Origin: Campylorhamphus procurvoides
Taxonomy: Eukaryota > Chordata > Aves > Passeriformes > Dendrocolaptidae
Reading direction: 5' to 3'
Length of the DNA: 64,000 bases
NCBI GenBank assembly: GCA_013396655.1
Contig: WBMV01001243.1
Coordinates: forward strand, 124,001-188,000
Both the position numbers and the translations under genes were made by a program. This document shows, piece by piece, positions 10,895-22,815 of the stretch (position 1 is its first letter; every line of letters begins with the position of its first letter). The notes under the pieces are model-generated. The model made no database searches. It had not been told where the DNA came from and saw nothing but the letters and a program-made list of their open reading frames with translations.

Positions 10895-13800
10895 AAATTC
10901 AGTAGTGATCCCTTGAACAGATACATTTCTGCCTTGCACATAATCTGATTATTGATATTCTCATTTTTAGAAACAGCAGACAATTGAAAGCCCCTCAAAT
11001 ATGCAGGGTTAGAGAGAGTTTTAATGAAACCTCCTTTATATTAAATCTTCCAGCTCCAGAATATTCCAAAGATTTTAAAGAAAAGTACTTCTAATGGAAT
11101 TATATCACAAGCAATAACTGCACTAGACCATTAAAACCTGCAATGGAAAATTTATACCACAAATGTGATACTGCAATTAGATCCATTCCATCATCTACAG
11201 ATAAAATAGCCATCTCCCTCCAGAAACTAAGCAATCAGGTCCTGTCTTTCAAAGACTTTGCAATATAGGAAATTCAGTATTTGTAATTTAGAAGTTTCTT
11301 TATAAAGAACAGACTAAAAGTAGGGCTGAAATATACTTTGAGAGAAAAGAAGTATTCTTCAGAAAACTCTACTGGAAAAAAAAAACAATAGAGAAATCCT
11401 TTATCTGGGTTTTCCCTTGCAGTTTTGATGACACATTTATTATTACATCCCCAAGACCTGATCAGTGCTATTTTAAAACTGTTTCAACTTCATGTAAGCA
11501 TGCATGGTTTCTGTCACTAATTCACAAGGCTTACATTCCTAAGAACTGTTGCAGGAATATTGCCCCTTTTTTTAGTTTGTTTAAAATACAAAAACAAAAA
11601 ACAAACCCACATCCTTAAGGCTGCAGAGAACTACATGTGATTTTTATTAAATTCAGGAGCTAGAGAGGTCAGCCCCATCTGTGTTTATGTCTGTGATTAC
11701 AGAGCAGCTCCTCTGTGCTGCTGGCCATCAGGCAGCACGGGTGAAACTGAAGCAGGTGTGCATGTGCATGGTTCCAGCACAGAAACATGAGAGGACTGAT
11801 CAGATATCCCACAGCCCAAGGTGCGAGCCAGCCCAAGACACTTCTGCCATTAGCTGACCCTACTCATCATTCCTGGGCATCTGAGGGGAGCTGCTGTGTG
11901 CCCGACACCTGAGGGCCATTCAATCCCCATGCTGCCCAGGGCAAGGGATCACCTGTTGCCTCTGCCACACACACACTCAGCTGCCCAGGCATGGACCCCA
12001 CAGGGCTCCTCTGGGTCTGGTCATCCCACTCCTCCCTGGGCCATCCCACAAGGCTGTCTGGCTATGCCATCCCAGCAGAGACACTGAATGCAAACGGAGA
12101 TGTTACAGTTAAACTTAGTTGACCATACAAAAGTTGACCTGATATTCACCACACCCTCCACAAGATGCTTAACAGAAGGTACACGCCCTCCCTGCTCCCT
12201 TTGGGACAAGAGGTGAAGGATCTCAGCTTCCATCCAAGGATGGCTTCTTCTTCTGGTGTAGAGAAAATGAAGTCAAGGATGGCCATAGGCACACAGAAAG
12301 GAGAAATTCAAAGTCTGTTAAGGGAAGTGGTAAATGTGGGTCCACAAACTGGTGTTCTCAAGAAGCCACCTGAGAAAGATTCAGTAGGATAGGTGGCAAC
12401 CTGGCATGAGTACACCCAGCTGGCTCCCAGCCCCAGAGATCCTAGAATGTACCAAGGGACCCACATTGTGCTGGGCCCTCCTCTCCAAGTGTGGTTCAGT
12501 CATGTCAGGACATTTGCACTATTAATAGCTACCACTGAAGTGTATTTATTTACAAGCAGCCCATATTATTTTAACCCTTAGCACTGGAAATACCTCTGTG
12601 TGTGCTCTGTCTCTTCTCAGTATCGCTACCAAAATGGGTGTAACACAAGAACAAACTACACTTTTCCATGGATGAAAACTTTTAACAGAAAGCCCCAGCA
12701 CCTTTGCTCAATAGCAAAGCAAAGCATGGCACATGTGCGTGGTAGCCTTCTGTATTTCTAAAGAAAGTCACCTTTTCCAGAGGAATATGCAAGGCTGTGT
12801 GCAGACCTCTGAAAGGCAGCTCATGTGAGAAATAGCTGACTGCAGAAACAGGCCTGATGTGGCCAGGAGAGACGAAGAGGAGCATCTACTCTCCTTGAAG
12901 CTAGAGAGGGATTGGAGATGCCAGATCTGGTTCTCTGGGAATTTGGCCTTCTAGGAAACCAGGCATCTGGGGGGTGGTACACTCTTTGCTCTGTCCCTGA
13001 TTCCTCTCTCACCTCAGAGACACCCATGGGACATGCTCCAAAAACAGTACCAATCCCCACCTTCCCACTGCAATCAGGTGTCAACCCTGCTGAGAGGTAA
13101 GCCTTACCTTCACACAAATGACATCCTGCAGAGCACGTTGGGGGAGAAGAAAAGGAGGGACACCTGCACAGCAACCAGGGGTCTTATCACACTGGCTCTT
13201 TAGCGAGCCTCATAATTTCTCCCCACCCCATAACTGACCATGGCAGCACAGTACACTAGATTTTGTCCTAACAGCTTTAAGATCCTTTCCTCTGTCAGCT
13301 TGTTCAATATGCGCCAACAAGTGCTGGTTTTCCATGTTAGTTTTTTTTAATAGCTTTCCCCAGTTGTGCCCATCCTCTCTACCATCATTAAAGTTTTTGG
13401 CTGTTCCAGGAGAAAGTCTCTGTTGTGAGAGAAATCACACAGCTGTGTCATGCTGCCCCTGTGGCGCTGGCCCCAGCTCCTCCACTTCTCTAGCCGCACA
13501 GGTGAACAACAGGCTATGGCTTTCCTACAACTATTTCTGTCATGTGTCCTTCTGGCTAAACATTTCTCTTGTCCTTTTCCCTGTTCAAACTGAAATGCCT
13601 TCCCAGACAGCTGATAAGACAACATTTCTGGAAGTGTTGTGTTTTGGCAGCTCTAAACTTAACACATGAATAAGGCATGAGCCATATGTTCAGAACATAT
13701 TTGGGAAAATTTGGGGAAAACCTGTCCCTATGGGAGTGTTCTTCCCTTGCTGTAACCACTGCAGCATGCCCAGAGTTGGTTTGAATGCCTTGAAGCTGAG

Positions 13801-16527
13801 TGTGTCCTCCTGGGCACCAGTCAAGGTCACCACAGTGTCCTCAGGCAGGTGATGGTTGTGTAGCACACACAAAGAGGTGTGCATGGCTCTCGTTCCCAGT
13901 TTGTCACCAGGACACAGTGACCCCAGCCGTAGGTTGTTCATGGTCCTGCCCAACCTGTGCTGGTCCCCAAGACTAAGAAAGTCTTCATGCAGAGGCAGAG
14001 GAGGGATCTGCAGACCAGCTAACGGGAACAACCTACTTACCATTTACAAAGCAACAGCATCTGGCTTTGGTGAGCCTTGGGTGGCAGGGTAAAAGAAGAA
14101 TAACTGAGATCAGGACGACTCACATCTTCTCAGCCATATCTCTGACAATCTCTGATAATAGGCCAAACACTCTGCAGCAATGATTAGAAACAACCTGCTG
14201 ACCTCTTTGAAGGCCAAGGGGACCTTTGTTGCTCCTGAGTTCAATGTTTGTCACCGCACACTCCTTACCCGGGGAAGCTGCATTTGGGTCTGGTGCTTTC
14301 CACCATGAATTCTAGTGTGAGATCAGAAGAGAAAATTAAGGGGCAAGTGGAGCCTTTAATATGAAAAGCTCACAGTGGTGAAGTGACAGGGGTAAAGTGA
14401 GCACACAGGCAGACAAAACACATTACTTAGCATGTTTGTGCTGGCCATTCTGCACCACAGACTGCAGACACCTGCAGACATGTCCATAAGATAATCCTTA
14501 GACACACTGGACAATGTTTAATTAGAGTTTATTTTTGCAGATAGAAAAGGGGGATATCCTGACATCATTTGGTAGCAGCATTTTCAACATTCCTCCTATT
14601 TAATGAAAAAGAAATGATGCATTATTCATCATTGTATCTTTTTAGTTACTACCTCTTAAAGGCCAACATGCCCTTACAGGCACACAAGGTCCTTTCCCTT
14701 AGCTTGTGTTGCTTAGCTACTTTAAGGAGTCTGAATTTACCTTCAGATCTCTTCCACTATTTAAAAATTTATTCTGCCTTGTGTTTGCTCTATTAATATT
14801 ATCACCTTTGCTCCCAGTGCAATCCTGTCCGCCTTGTCATCCTCATTCCTAAAAATACACTGAAAACTTGCAGATTTTTTAGGGAAAATCTGTACAGATT
14901 ATTTCAGGACTGGAAGAGGAGCAACACAGGGAAAGGTTCAGGAGTTTCTTTTACAAACTCAGCAAAGCAAAGTGCTTTGGTGTGACTCCTTTAGGCAGTG
15001 AGGATGCTGAGTCCTGGAGTTCCTTTTAAGCTCAAGAAAAAGGCAGAGGTAAAAGTAGTAGATAGAAATTTAAGATGGAAATGCAGCTAAGGAAGGGTCA
15101 CCATTTTTAAACAGTGTGGGTCACAGCTTTCAGAGAAGCTACCAAGGAAAGCAGTAACTTCTTCTGATCAAGATGAAGCAAATCTCCAGAAATCTTCAGC
15201 AGAGTTAGAAGACCAATGCTGATAGCATGCAATGTCCTTCAGCATAGAGAAAATAGAAGATTTTGGAGGAAATACCTTTTTCTTGCCTTAGCCCTTGGTG
15301 CTTAAAAAGTGCCTGTCCTGCAGCTGTGAAGAGCAAGTTTGGACCTTCCCATGCTTACTGCAAAACACTGGGAAAAATTCATCCAGTAACACCTTTGTAC
15401 ACACTGAAAATCGTCAGGTTTTGCACCAGAAATGAAGGCAGATGATTTTGTAAAGGTCAAATACTCATATCTGAATGCCACAGTCAGCCTCATCTGCTCA
15501 GCTTATTTATTATAAGAAATTTACAAAACCATTACCTCATCAAGCCTACTCCAGGTTATCTTAGTAAATAAATGCCTTAACACACTAGATCAGCTTCATG
15601 ATGAGGCAGGAGTCCAGAACACTTTTGATCTGTCATCTAGAAGCTGCTGCAACCACTTCCTCACCCTTCTAAGAACAGCAGGGCTTTTCTGTTCAGGCAG
15701 GTAATGAAGTAAAATGCTGTCCAACAGAAGCAAGCACTTGGTTTGTGAATAACAAGGACATTAGCTCTTTTGAGGCAAAAATTAGAATCTACCAGAACAA
15801 ATTTGTGATTTAGGGCTCCCAAGAGATGTTCTTTTTTATTTGTTTTTATAGTACTTTAACAATCATGGGCAAATAGAGTTGCAACTATTTTCTGATGCTG
15901 CATCTCAGAACTATTATTTATAGCCTATATCATTCATCTCCAAATCTGGGGTTTTTGGCAATGCAAAGCAGTAGCTAGGCCAGGAGTTAATGATTTTGAG
16001 CTAAGCATTTATCTCACTTGGTGCCATGTTGGCTTGCTTTACGTTCAAATATTATTTGCTCTCATGCATGCTGCTCTTCTGCCAAAGCTGAAGACAAATT
16101 GCTATTTTTCCAAGAAAGAAAGCATTGTGACTCGATTCCAATTAACAGTGTGGGGTTTAAGTGCAATCTTTGTATTTTTGCCTTTTTTTTTACTCCTATT
16201 TATCACTATTGAGTACATGTCCTCTGTTACTCTCTACACTTCCAACTCATTTCTCATGTCTGAAGATATACCCAAGACAGAGTCAAAAAGCAGAAGCAAA
16301 AAGTGAATTTTGAGGATCTTGTCTGAAAAGACAGGGACCCCAAAGATTGTACAATTTTTCTAGCATGCTTACGCACATTCAGGAACTGTACCACTTACAA
16401 ACATTTACTAAGTAACTTTCTCCTGCATTGTGGCCTACCTTCCCTTTGAATTAGTCCTTACCTTTCATTTTTTCTATGTGATGGAGACTCAGGTTACTGT
16501 CAGAATAGACCTGTTTACTGGTCTAAT

Positions 16528-16545
16528 AGCAACCCAAGGGTTGCT
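16528..16545. repeat. Perfect inverted repeat, 8-bp arms
   Basis: 'agcaaccc' and 'gggttgct' are separated by only two bases (aa). The half-sites face the opposite way from the RFX X-box palindrome, so it is not a standard X-box. No function is assigned. Confidence 0.6.
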
Positions 16546-17030
16546 GTTTCCCATGTAATTAAAGATGGCAACAGTGTGTAGGACTGGGAAAAAACAAAGA
16601 AAACACACACAAAACGAACAGCCTCTATTCATTTTATTCTTTATCTAGGGATTGTTTCTTTGCATCTTGTCTTCTCAATTTAAGTGAGTTGATGCAAAGA
16701 TCAAAATAGAAGGCATTTTTCTCTTTGGAATATGTTCCCCTTTAAGAGAATATTCCTCTCTGAAGTTAGAATTTGGCCACAGAGCCCCTATCATATGGAA
16801 GTTGTTACTCAGAGAAGCAAAAAAAAACAGCGAGTATATTTTATAATCCACCTGTGTTTACTATTTAATATTTGACTGAAAACTGGAGTTTTAGTAAAAC
16901 ACAGAAGTAAAGATCTTTAAATTACTCAGCCCTTTAATGTACTGAATATGCAGTGAGAAATGCAGAATACAGGAAGGTACTACCCACTGGGAAGACACTC
17001 ACTTGTAAATCCAGTAAAAATTTAAGCCAG

Positions 17031-17460
17031 TCAGAGCATTGAAAGGCCTTGAGGGGAAGCCATACAAGGAGTGGCTGAGGTCAAGGTCACTTGGTCTGTT
17101 CAGCCTGGAGGAGACTGAGGGGAGACCTCATTGCAGTCACAACTTCCTCGTGAGCGAAAGAAGAGAGGCAAACACTAATCTTGTCTCGTTGGTGAGCAGT
17201 GACAGGAGTCAAGGGAGTGACCTAAAGTTGTGTCAGGGGAGGTTTAGGTTGGATATTAGAAAGAGGTTCTTCACTCAGAGGGTGTTTGGGCACTGAACAG
17301 GCTCCCCAGGGAAGTGGTCACAGCACCAAGCCTGACAGACTTCAAGAAACATCTGGATGATACTCTCAGGCACAAGGTGTGACTCTTGGGAAAGGTCCTG
17401 TGGACTCAATGATCTTTGTGGGTCCCTTCCAACTTGGCATATTCTGTGATTCTGTGATCC
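17031..17460 (+). mobile_element. CR1 LINE 3' end
   Basis: Mostly 3' UTR and the last part of the ORF2 region. 'gttcagcctggaggagactg' near 17099 and 'ggatattagaaagaggttct' near 17252 are standard CR1 segments. The element ends with 'ggtcccttccaacttggc' followed by 'attctgtgattctgtgatcc', the CR1 terminal repeat. It has small deletions relative to typical avian CR1 and no open frame of note. It is a truncated dead copy. Confidence 0.92.
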
Positions 17461-20400
17461 TTGTGCTCTGACTTTCTTTATCACTGCCTTCCAGGAGTAA
17501 GGTCTACCTCTGCTTGGTTTTTTATGAGTAGAGGGACCTTAGTCCATATTCTTATTTCATTGACCTACTGTTTCTATAACATCAATTCTGGGTTCTAGTG
17601 TACCTTTTGTTTTGTCATACTTTTCTACTGACCCAAGAAAGAGTTTTCTAGAACTGAAAACCAAATTTTGCTATAATTAAATTTTGATTCATATTTCTTT
17701 ATTTGAACATATTTTACGGACATTAACTAATCGTTATTACTGCAAGATGAGTGCAGTTTTTCACTTTTCCCTTTTTTTTAGCATTTTCTACAACCTAAAC
17801 TGGAAAGTAATTTATGGTTCAGGTTTTCAATAGCTTATGGTTTTAACTCAGACTCACTCACTCCACCAACTTCAAACAAATACTGTCTGAAATGTCTTTG
17901 TTAGTTTTGTTTTCTTTGGTCATCAGGTGATGTGAAACACAACCAAATGTCTGGTAATGATTTCATTCATTATGTATTCATCAAACAGCAGAACCTACAA
18001 ATACATAAAAATTAAGTAGTTAAATTAAGTACTGGGATTCATAAAAGGGTATTCCTCAAAAAATTAAGCAGAGATTTAACTTCATACGTGAATTCATGAA
18101 TCCATGAATTTTCAAAACTGGACTAAAAATAGGATGTGCCTTGACTTTTTTAGTGAGAGGGATTCATAATGAAAAATAAATGGCAATGTGTCTAGCAATG
18201 AATGCCAAGCATCAGAAACCACAGCATGCAAGACCATTTTACTACCATAGGCTATCTACTAAATGATAGGCCCTAAAAATAATTTTTTCTTTTTAATTTC
18301 CTCTGAAAGACAACATAAGGACAAGGAAATAATGTAAAGTTCATTGCACAATTGATAAAAAAATCTACTTCAGCCAGTTTTCTACCCCGAGGTGTATAAT
18401 CAAGACTGAGAAACACACCATAAAATCTCAGCAAAAATATCTCGAATAAGCACATCTGACCGCTATTTATATCTGCTTCTTCAGCACCTCTCATTCATGT
18501 TGGTGTGATGATGTTTAAAATAAGAAAAACAGTTTGCTAGAAATGTTCTAAAAAATAAAACCTTCTGAGCAGCCAGCATCCTGCCAGGTATACCTAGAGC
18601 CACACAAGCATGCCTTGCCTTCATTTTATTAAATAAATTTTATGATGAGTCAAGACATTGAAGACTTCCTTATACCCCAGCAAAGGGATAACTTTAGGAG
18701 AGGTGATAGGAAAATTACCTGTAGTGATAAAGCAAATTCACCCAAACCTGCAGCAATGCCTTCAGCAGTGAGTGTACCTATGTGTTGAGGTACTCCTCTG
18801 CTTGCTGGTCTGCCTGCTGCCACTAAACCGCTGATCCACAAAAAAATGTTTGAACTAAGAAAGCAGCACCAAAATCATGTAATCTACCAGCCTCTCAACT
18901 GTGAGGTGCCTAATAAAGCAGAATTGAGTAGTAAATACCCATGATCCATGGACCAAACAAATCACGACTTCTGAAAGCCTCCAGCAGTACTCAATCTGAC
19001 CTGGTTCTGCCCACTTGGTAAGCAGGGAGCACAGACACCCCAGTAAGACTGCTTTACACAGGGCCTAAAATCTAAGTGAAAGAGTTGTGTTGGCCAGCTT
19101 CAAGCCCCAGAAGTTAGCAGCATGATACACACATCCTTCCCAACAGTGCAGGGCCTCCAGACACACCATGCTCCCCATGGCCTCCAGGTTGGCAGCTGCA
19201 GGCAGCAAATCCCTCACGCAAGCACTGAACTGAGGATGCCTTTTTCAAAGGCTGCTGGTTGCAGTGCAGCATGGCCCCTTCACGTCAGGGAGTGTTTCTT
19301 TAAAGGCATTGTGGAGATCGGGAGACTTCAAGCCCATTCAAGACTGTGTCCTAAGGACTGAGGAGCAGAGTCACTTCGTGTATGTGCATTCCAGCCATCT
19401 GAGCCTTAAGTGAAGGTGTATTACTGTATCAGTGAAGTACACCAATGGCATGCACAGTGTCATATTCTGTTCCAAACTGGCTCTAATGCTTCTCTGATAC
19501 ATATATGGGCTGACGAGCTTTCTAGGTAGACACTCTTGCCACTCTCTTTTTAAAAAAGCTCTCTGTAATGTAATATGATCCTTGCAGTTTTTCTAGGGAC
19601 AACTGACTCTGCTCCACGAGGGAGGCTCTGCTACATCTGTCAGTAGCTTGAAAGCTGGCATGGGCACGGCAGACAGTGATGTCACCCATCCACTCAGACC
19701 TAGCACATTGCCAGCTGGTGGAGTTTCTGTATCTTTTCCCCAGGAGTTCCTTTCCCTCTGCACAGCACTTCTCCTCTGCGGCAACCACAGCCTGAGGCAG
19801 GAGACGAGAATTGCACTGACAGCACAGGACAGAGTATGTGGCCATTGCTGCTGCACTTCAGCCAGCTCGGAATCACCACAGGATTCAAGAGTGAAGATTG
19901 CAACCATTCTTTTTGCTTTAAGCTGCACAGGACATGCAGGAAGACACATGGGTGTGGCCAACGCTGTTAGTGCAGCCATCTATTAATAGACCTCCTACTT
20001 TCATGAAATGTACTGGACCCTCCCTCTTCACCTCCCGCAAATTTGATTTCAATTGACAAAATCGTCCAAAAGTCACCAGAGTGACTAACAGGGGCAGAGG
20101 CTGCCTAAGGAATGAGACAAGAGAATGAGGAATGAGACACACAGAAAGAGAGAGAGAGAGAGGAGAAAACTTTTTGTAGTACCTTATAGATGAAATACAT
20201 GTAGTGTCTAGTAACCATCCAGCTAAGCAATATGGGTGAACATCAGTCATCTGGCTATAAGTCAATTCTGACTTCTATGATGCAGGAAAAAATATGCTTT
20301 AGAAATCCTGAAAGTTTAAAAAAAAATCTCAATTCTTAGAGAATAAAATGGAGAAAACAATACTGTGGTACACACAAAAAAAGAAAAATATAACAGCAAA

Positions 20401-21690
20401 TATATTTCTATTTGTAAAATAAACTTGGGCTGCTCCTGAAGCCTCTTTCTGTTTCCCAGATCCAGAAGTGAACAGAAGAAATAATATGCAAACTCTAAGA
20501 AAACATTTATTTTAAAAAATGCCTGGCTATTTGCTGGAACATTAGAGAACTGTGTAGCTAAATACTGTGTACCAATCAGAAAAAGGAATTGACAAATTAG
20601 CCAGTTATTTGGGGGGGGCTCCTATGTGTATAAACAACAATGAAAAAAAACCACCTCTAATATCAAAAAGTATAGTTTATTGTGCTTTACCTTCTGAGTT
20701 CGATCAGTTTTGTTTCCTAACTGTTTAGTTAGCTCCACCTGCCATAAGTAGGTGACAGATCAAGCTGCAACCATTATAATGTTGTCTCAGATGGATTATT
20801 GCCATTATATTCTACAGAAAAAAGTGTGATAAAAGAAATACTGAGAAGTGATGATGAGGTTTTAAAAAATAAGTAAAATTATTTTGTATGCTCCTTGTCA
20901 GCAATCAGATATTTTCCTGTGTAGAGCAATAGCTTCCCTAACTATGTTGAAACCAAACTCCATAATCCACTTGCCTACAGGATCCACCCTGCATTTTCTC
21001 CCCTCCACTCTTTCCAAGATATGGCCGAGGTTACCAAGGATGTCTCACAGTAAAGATCCAATATGATTAGCTGAATTTTCCATGAGCCATGGAGTGAAGA
21101 CATAATTCTGTCTGGCCAGTTCATGACCCCATTCCACAGCTTTTGGGTTGAAACTCTCTATGATGGTCACAGAAGAAATATTGCACTCCTACTTGCACTC
21201 CTACCTCACTCCAGCATAGTGTCTGAGTCTTCTCTCTCTGGTGCCCACGGTCTCTGTCTAACATGTCCTCCCACTTTTTTCTGTCTCTCCTCCAGACAAT
21301 ACAAAAACTTGTCAGTAAGATGGTGTGAAGTCCAAGGAGCACAGTGGTTCATGTTGAACACAGCCTATTCTGTGTGCAGGTAACAGACTGCATAAAGTAT
21401 TTCAGCATGTCCTTCAGGAAGATGTTTCATCCTTAATTTTTTTTATTTTCTTTCTTAAAAAACAAGCATAAATCATCTGCTGCAAAGGTAGTATCACCTG
21501 GGGTTTTCTTCAGCTTCACCTTATTATGGCTGGCGTGGATCATTACTCATGGTAATGAGGTTAAAAACATTGCAGTTTCTGAGCCAATACTGTATCTAAC
21601 TTCTCATCTCCTAGAGATTAGGCCAGGAACATCAATTCCATGGTGGGAAAAACAAGAAGTTACAAGGTAGGAAAATCATCAGTGACTAAT
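17461..21690. other. Unique non-coding stretch with simple repeats
   Basis: No gene was recognised. 17600-18130 is very AT-rich, with several homeodomain-like TAAT/ATTA cores. A purine microsatellite lies at 20147-20163 and a 12-bp direct pair at about 21181-21205. The somewhat longer frames at 19593-19986 (both strands) overlap and show no domain. Confidence 0.55.
20147..20163. repeat. (AG)n microsatellite
   Basis: A run of AG dinucleotides. Just upstream, at about 20108-20138, 'aatgagaca' occurs twice ('aggaatgagacaagagaatg' and 'aggaatgagacacacag'), giving a short purine-rich tract. Confidence 0.85.
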
Positions 21691-22134
21691 TGTCCTTGTT
21701 TCAGCCAAGACCCTAATATTATTCTATACCACCTTACACCACTGTCAGGGGCAAGAGAAAGGGACCTCCTCTGGCTTCAGAGGAGGAGGGCATGGTTGAA
21801 AAAACGTGGAAGGAGGAGGAAAGCTGTCCACTATTGCTCATTGTCGTGGGTACAGGGTCCTTGGCAAGCATTTTTGCTCATGAATCACCTTCTTTTTTGT
21901 ATACTTTTATTATTAATTTTGTTGCTGTTACTGTTTGTTTCTTATCTCATTGCTATTTCTAGTAAATTTTTCTTACCTGAACCCATGATGTTCACCTTTT
22001 GTCACTCCAGTTCTCAAATCAATTCTGCTACAGTGGGAAGGAGGAGGGGAAGGGGAAGCAACAGAAAAGTATCTGGTTTGGGAGAGTCCCAGTGGGGGCA
22101 CTGAACTGGGGAGCACTATTCCTAAAGTACAACA
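21691..22134 (+). mobile_element. Avian ERVK-type solo LTR, degraded
   Basis: The start 'tgtccttgtttcagcc' is the hallmark 5' end of a widespread avian endogenous retrovirus LTR. The 3' half carries its matching U5 features: 'cttacctgaacccatgatgt' near 21975, 'caccttttgtcactccag' and the purine-rich 'gggaaggaggaggggaag' near 22035. The end is 'gtacaaca'. Much of U3, including a clear TATA box, is missing or decayed, so it is an internally deleted copy. No polypurine tract precedes it and no primer-binding site follows, so it is a solo LTR. The flanks 'ctaat' (left) and 'ctaac' (right) may be a worn target-site duplication. The open frame at 21640-22104 is incidental. Confidence 0.75.
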
Positions 22135-22221
22135 CTAACCAGAAGAGACACAATGGAGGGAGGTCTACTTAGTGATGAGATAGTAGTGTGAAACAAAGCT
22201 AGGTCAGATGTGGAGACCCAG

Positions 22222-22815
22222 ACAGCTCCACATCTCATGGTCACTGCAGTCAAGGTTGCCCCAAACATTCACATCCTCAACTAGTCTTTAGTTTGATATT
22301 ACAAGGTCCAGCAGCGTTATCCTCATTGACTCCTCCACCACCTGTGCCAAAATGTTTTTATCCGTGCTCCGCAGGAACCTCCTGGACCATGTGTGCCTAG
22401 CTGTGTTGTCTTTGAGGAGATGTCAGCGTGGTTGAAGACCCTCACAATGACAAGGGCTTGTGACTGTGAGGCTAATGCTGGCTGTCTCTGAAGGCCTCAT
22501 CAACTTCCTCCTCCTGATAAGACAGCCTGTGGCACACTCAAAGCAGTGCCACCCATGTTAGCCTGCCTCTTAACTCTTACCTGTAAACTCTTGACTCATT
22601 CTTCATCCATCCCTTCTCAGAGCCCGATACATTCCACTTTCTGTCCTACATAAGGAGCAGCTCCCTCACCTTGCCTTGCTCGCCTGCCTTTTCTAAAACA
22701 GTATGTAGCCATCCCTGACAGCACCCTGGTAATGTAAGTTATCCCACAGTGTCTCTGTAACTGCAATGAGATCATGGCAGTGAGAGCAATGACAGCAAAT
22801 TTCCAGCAATTTTTT
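22222..22815 (-). mobile_element. CR1 LINE fragment, endonuclease domain of ORF2
   Basis: Read on the minus strand, the segment begins with an apurinic-endonuclease-like motif (HDLIAVTETLWD, corresponding to the ITETWW motif with its catalytic Glu). It runs through the loop before the GDFN motif and ends near the conserved CSDHE-type sequence (antisense 'ctcatggtcactgcag' at about 22234). The GDFN motif is decayed to RVFN, removing the catalytic Asp, and there are several stops and frameshifts. The fragment lacks both its 5' UTR and its entire reverse-transcriptase and 3' end. The missing 3' end is unusual for CR1, so it was probably cut by a later rearrangement. Confidence 0.85.

Larger units (their letters stand above)
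8158..17030. other. Long unique non-coding stretch
   Basis: About 8.9 kb without a recognised gene or interspersed repeat. It holds a 28-bp tandem pair at 9225-9280 and an AT-rich, motif-dense segment at about 10680-10980 with a Sox-Oct-like site. There is a somewhat GC-richer patch at about 11690-12090 and a perfect inverted repeat at 16528-16545. Open frames are short (126 codons at most) and look random. Confidence 0.55.

Noticed and set aside
16528..16545. RFX X-box
   Set aside because: The half-sites are arranged GCAAC...GTTGC rather than GTTGC...GCAAC.
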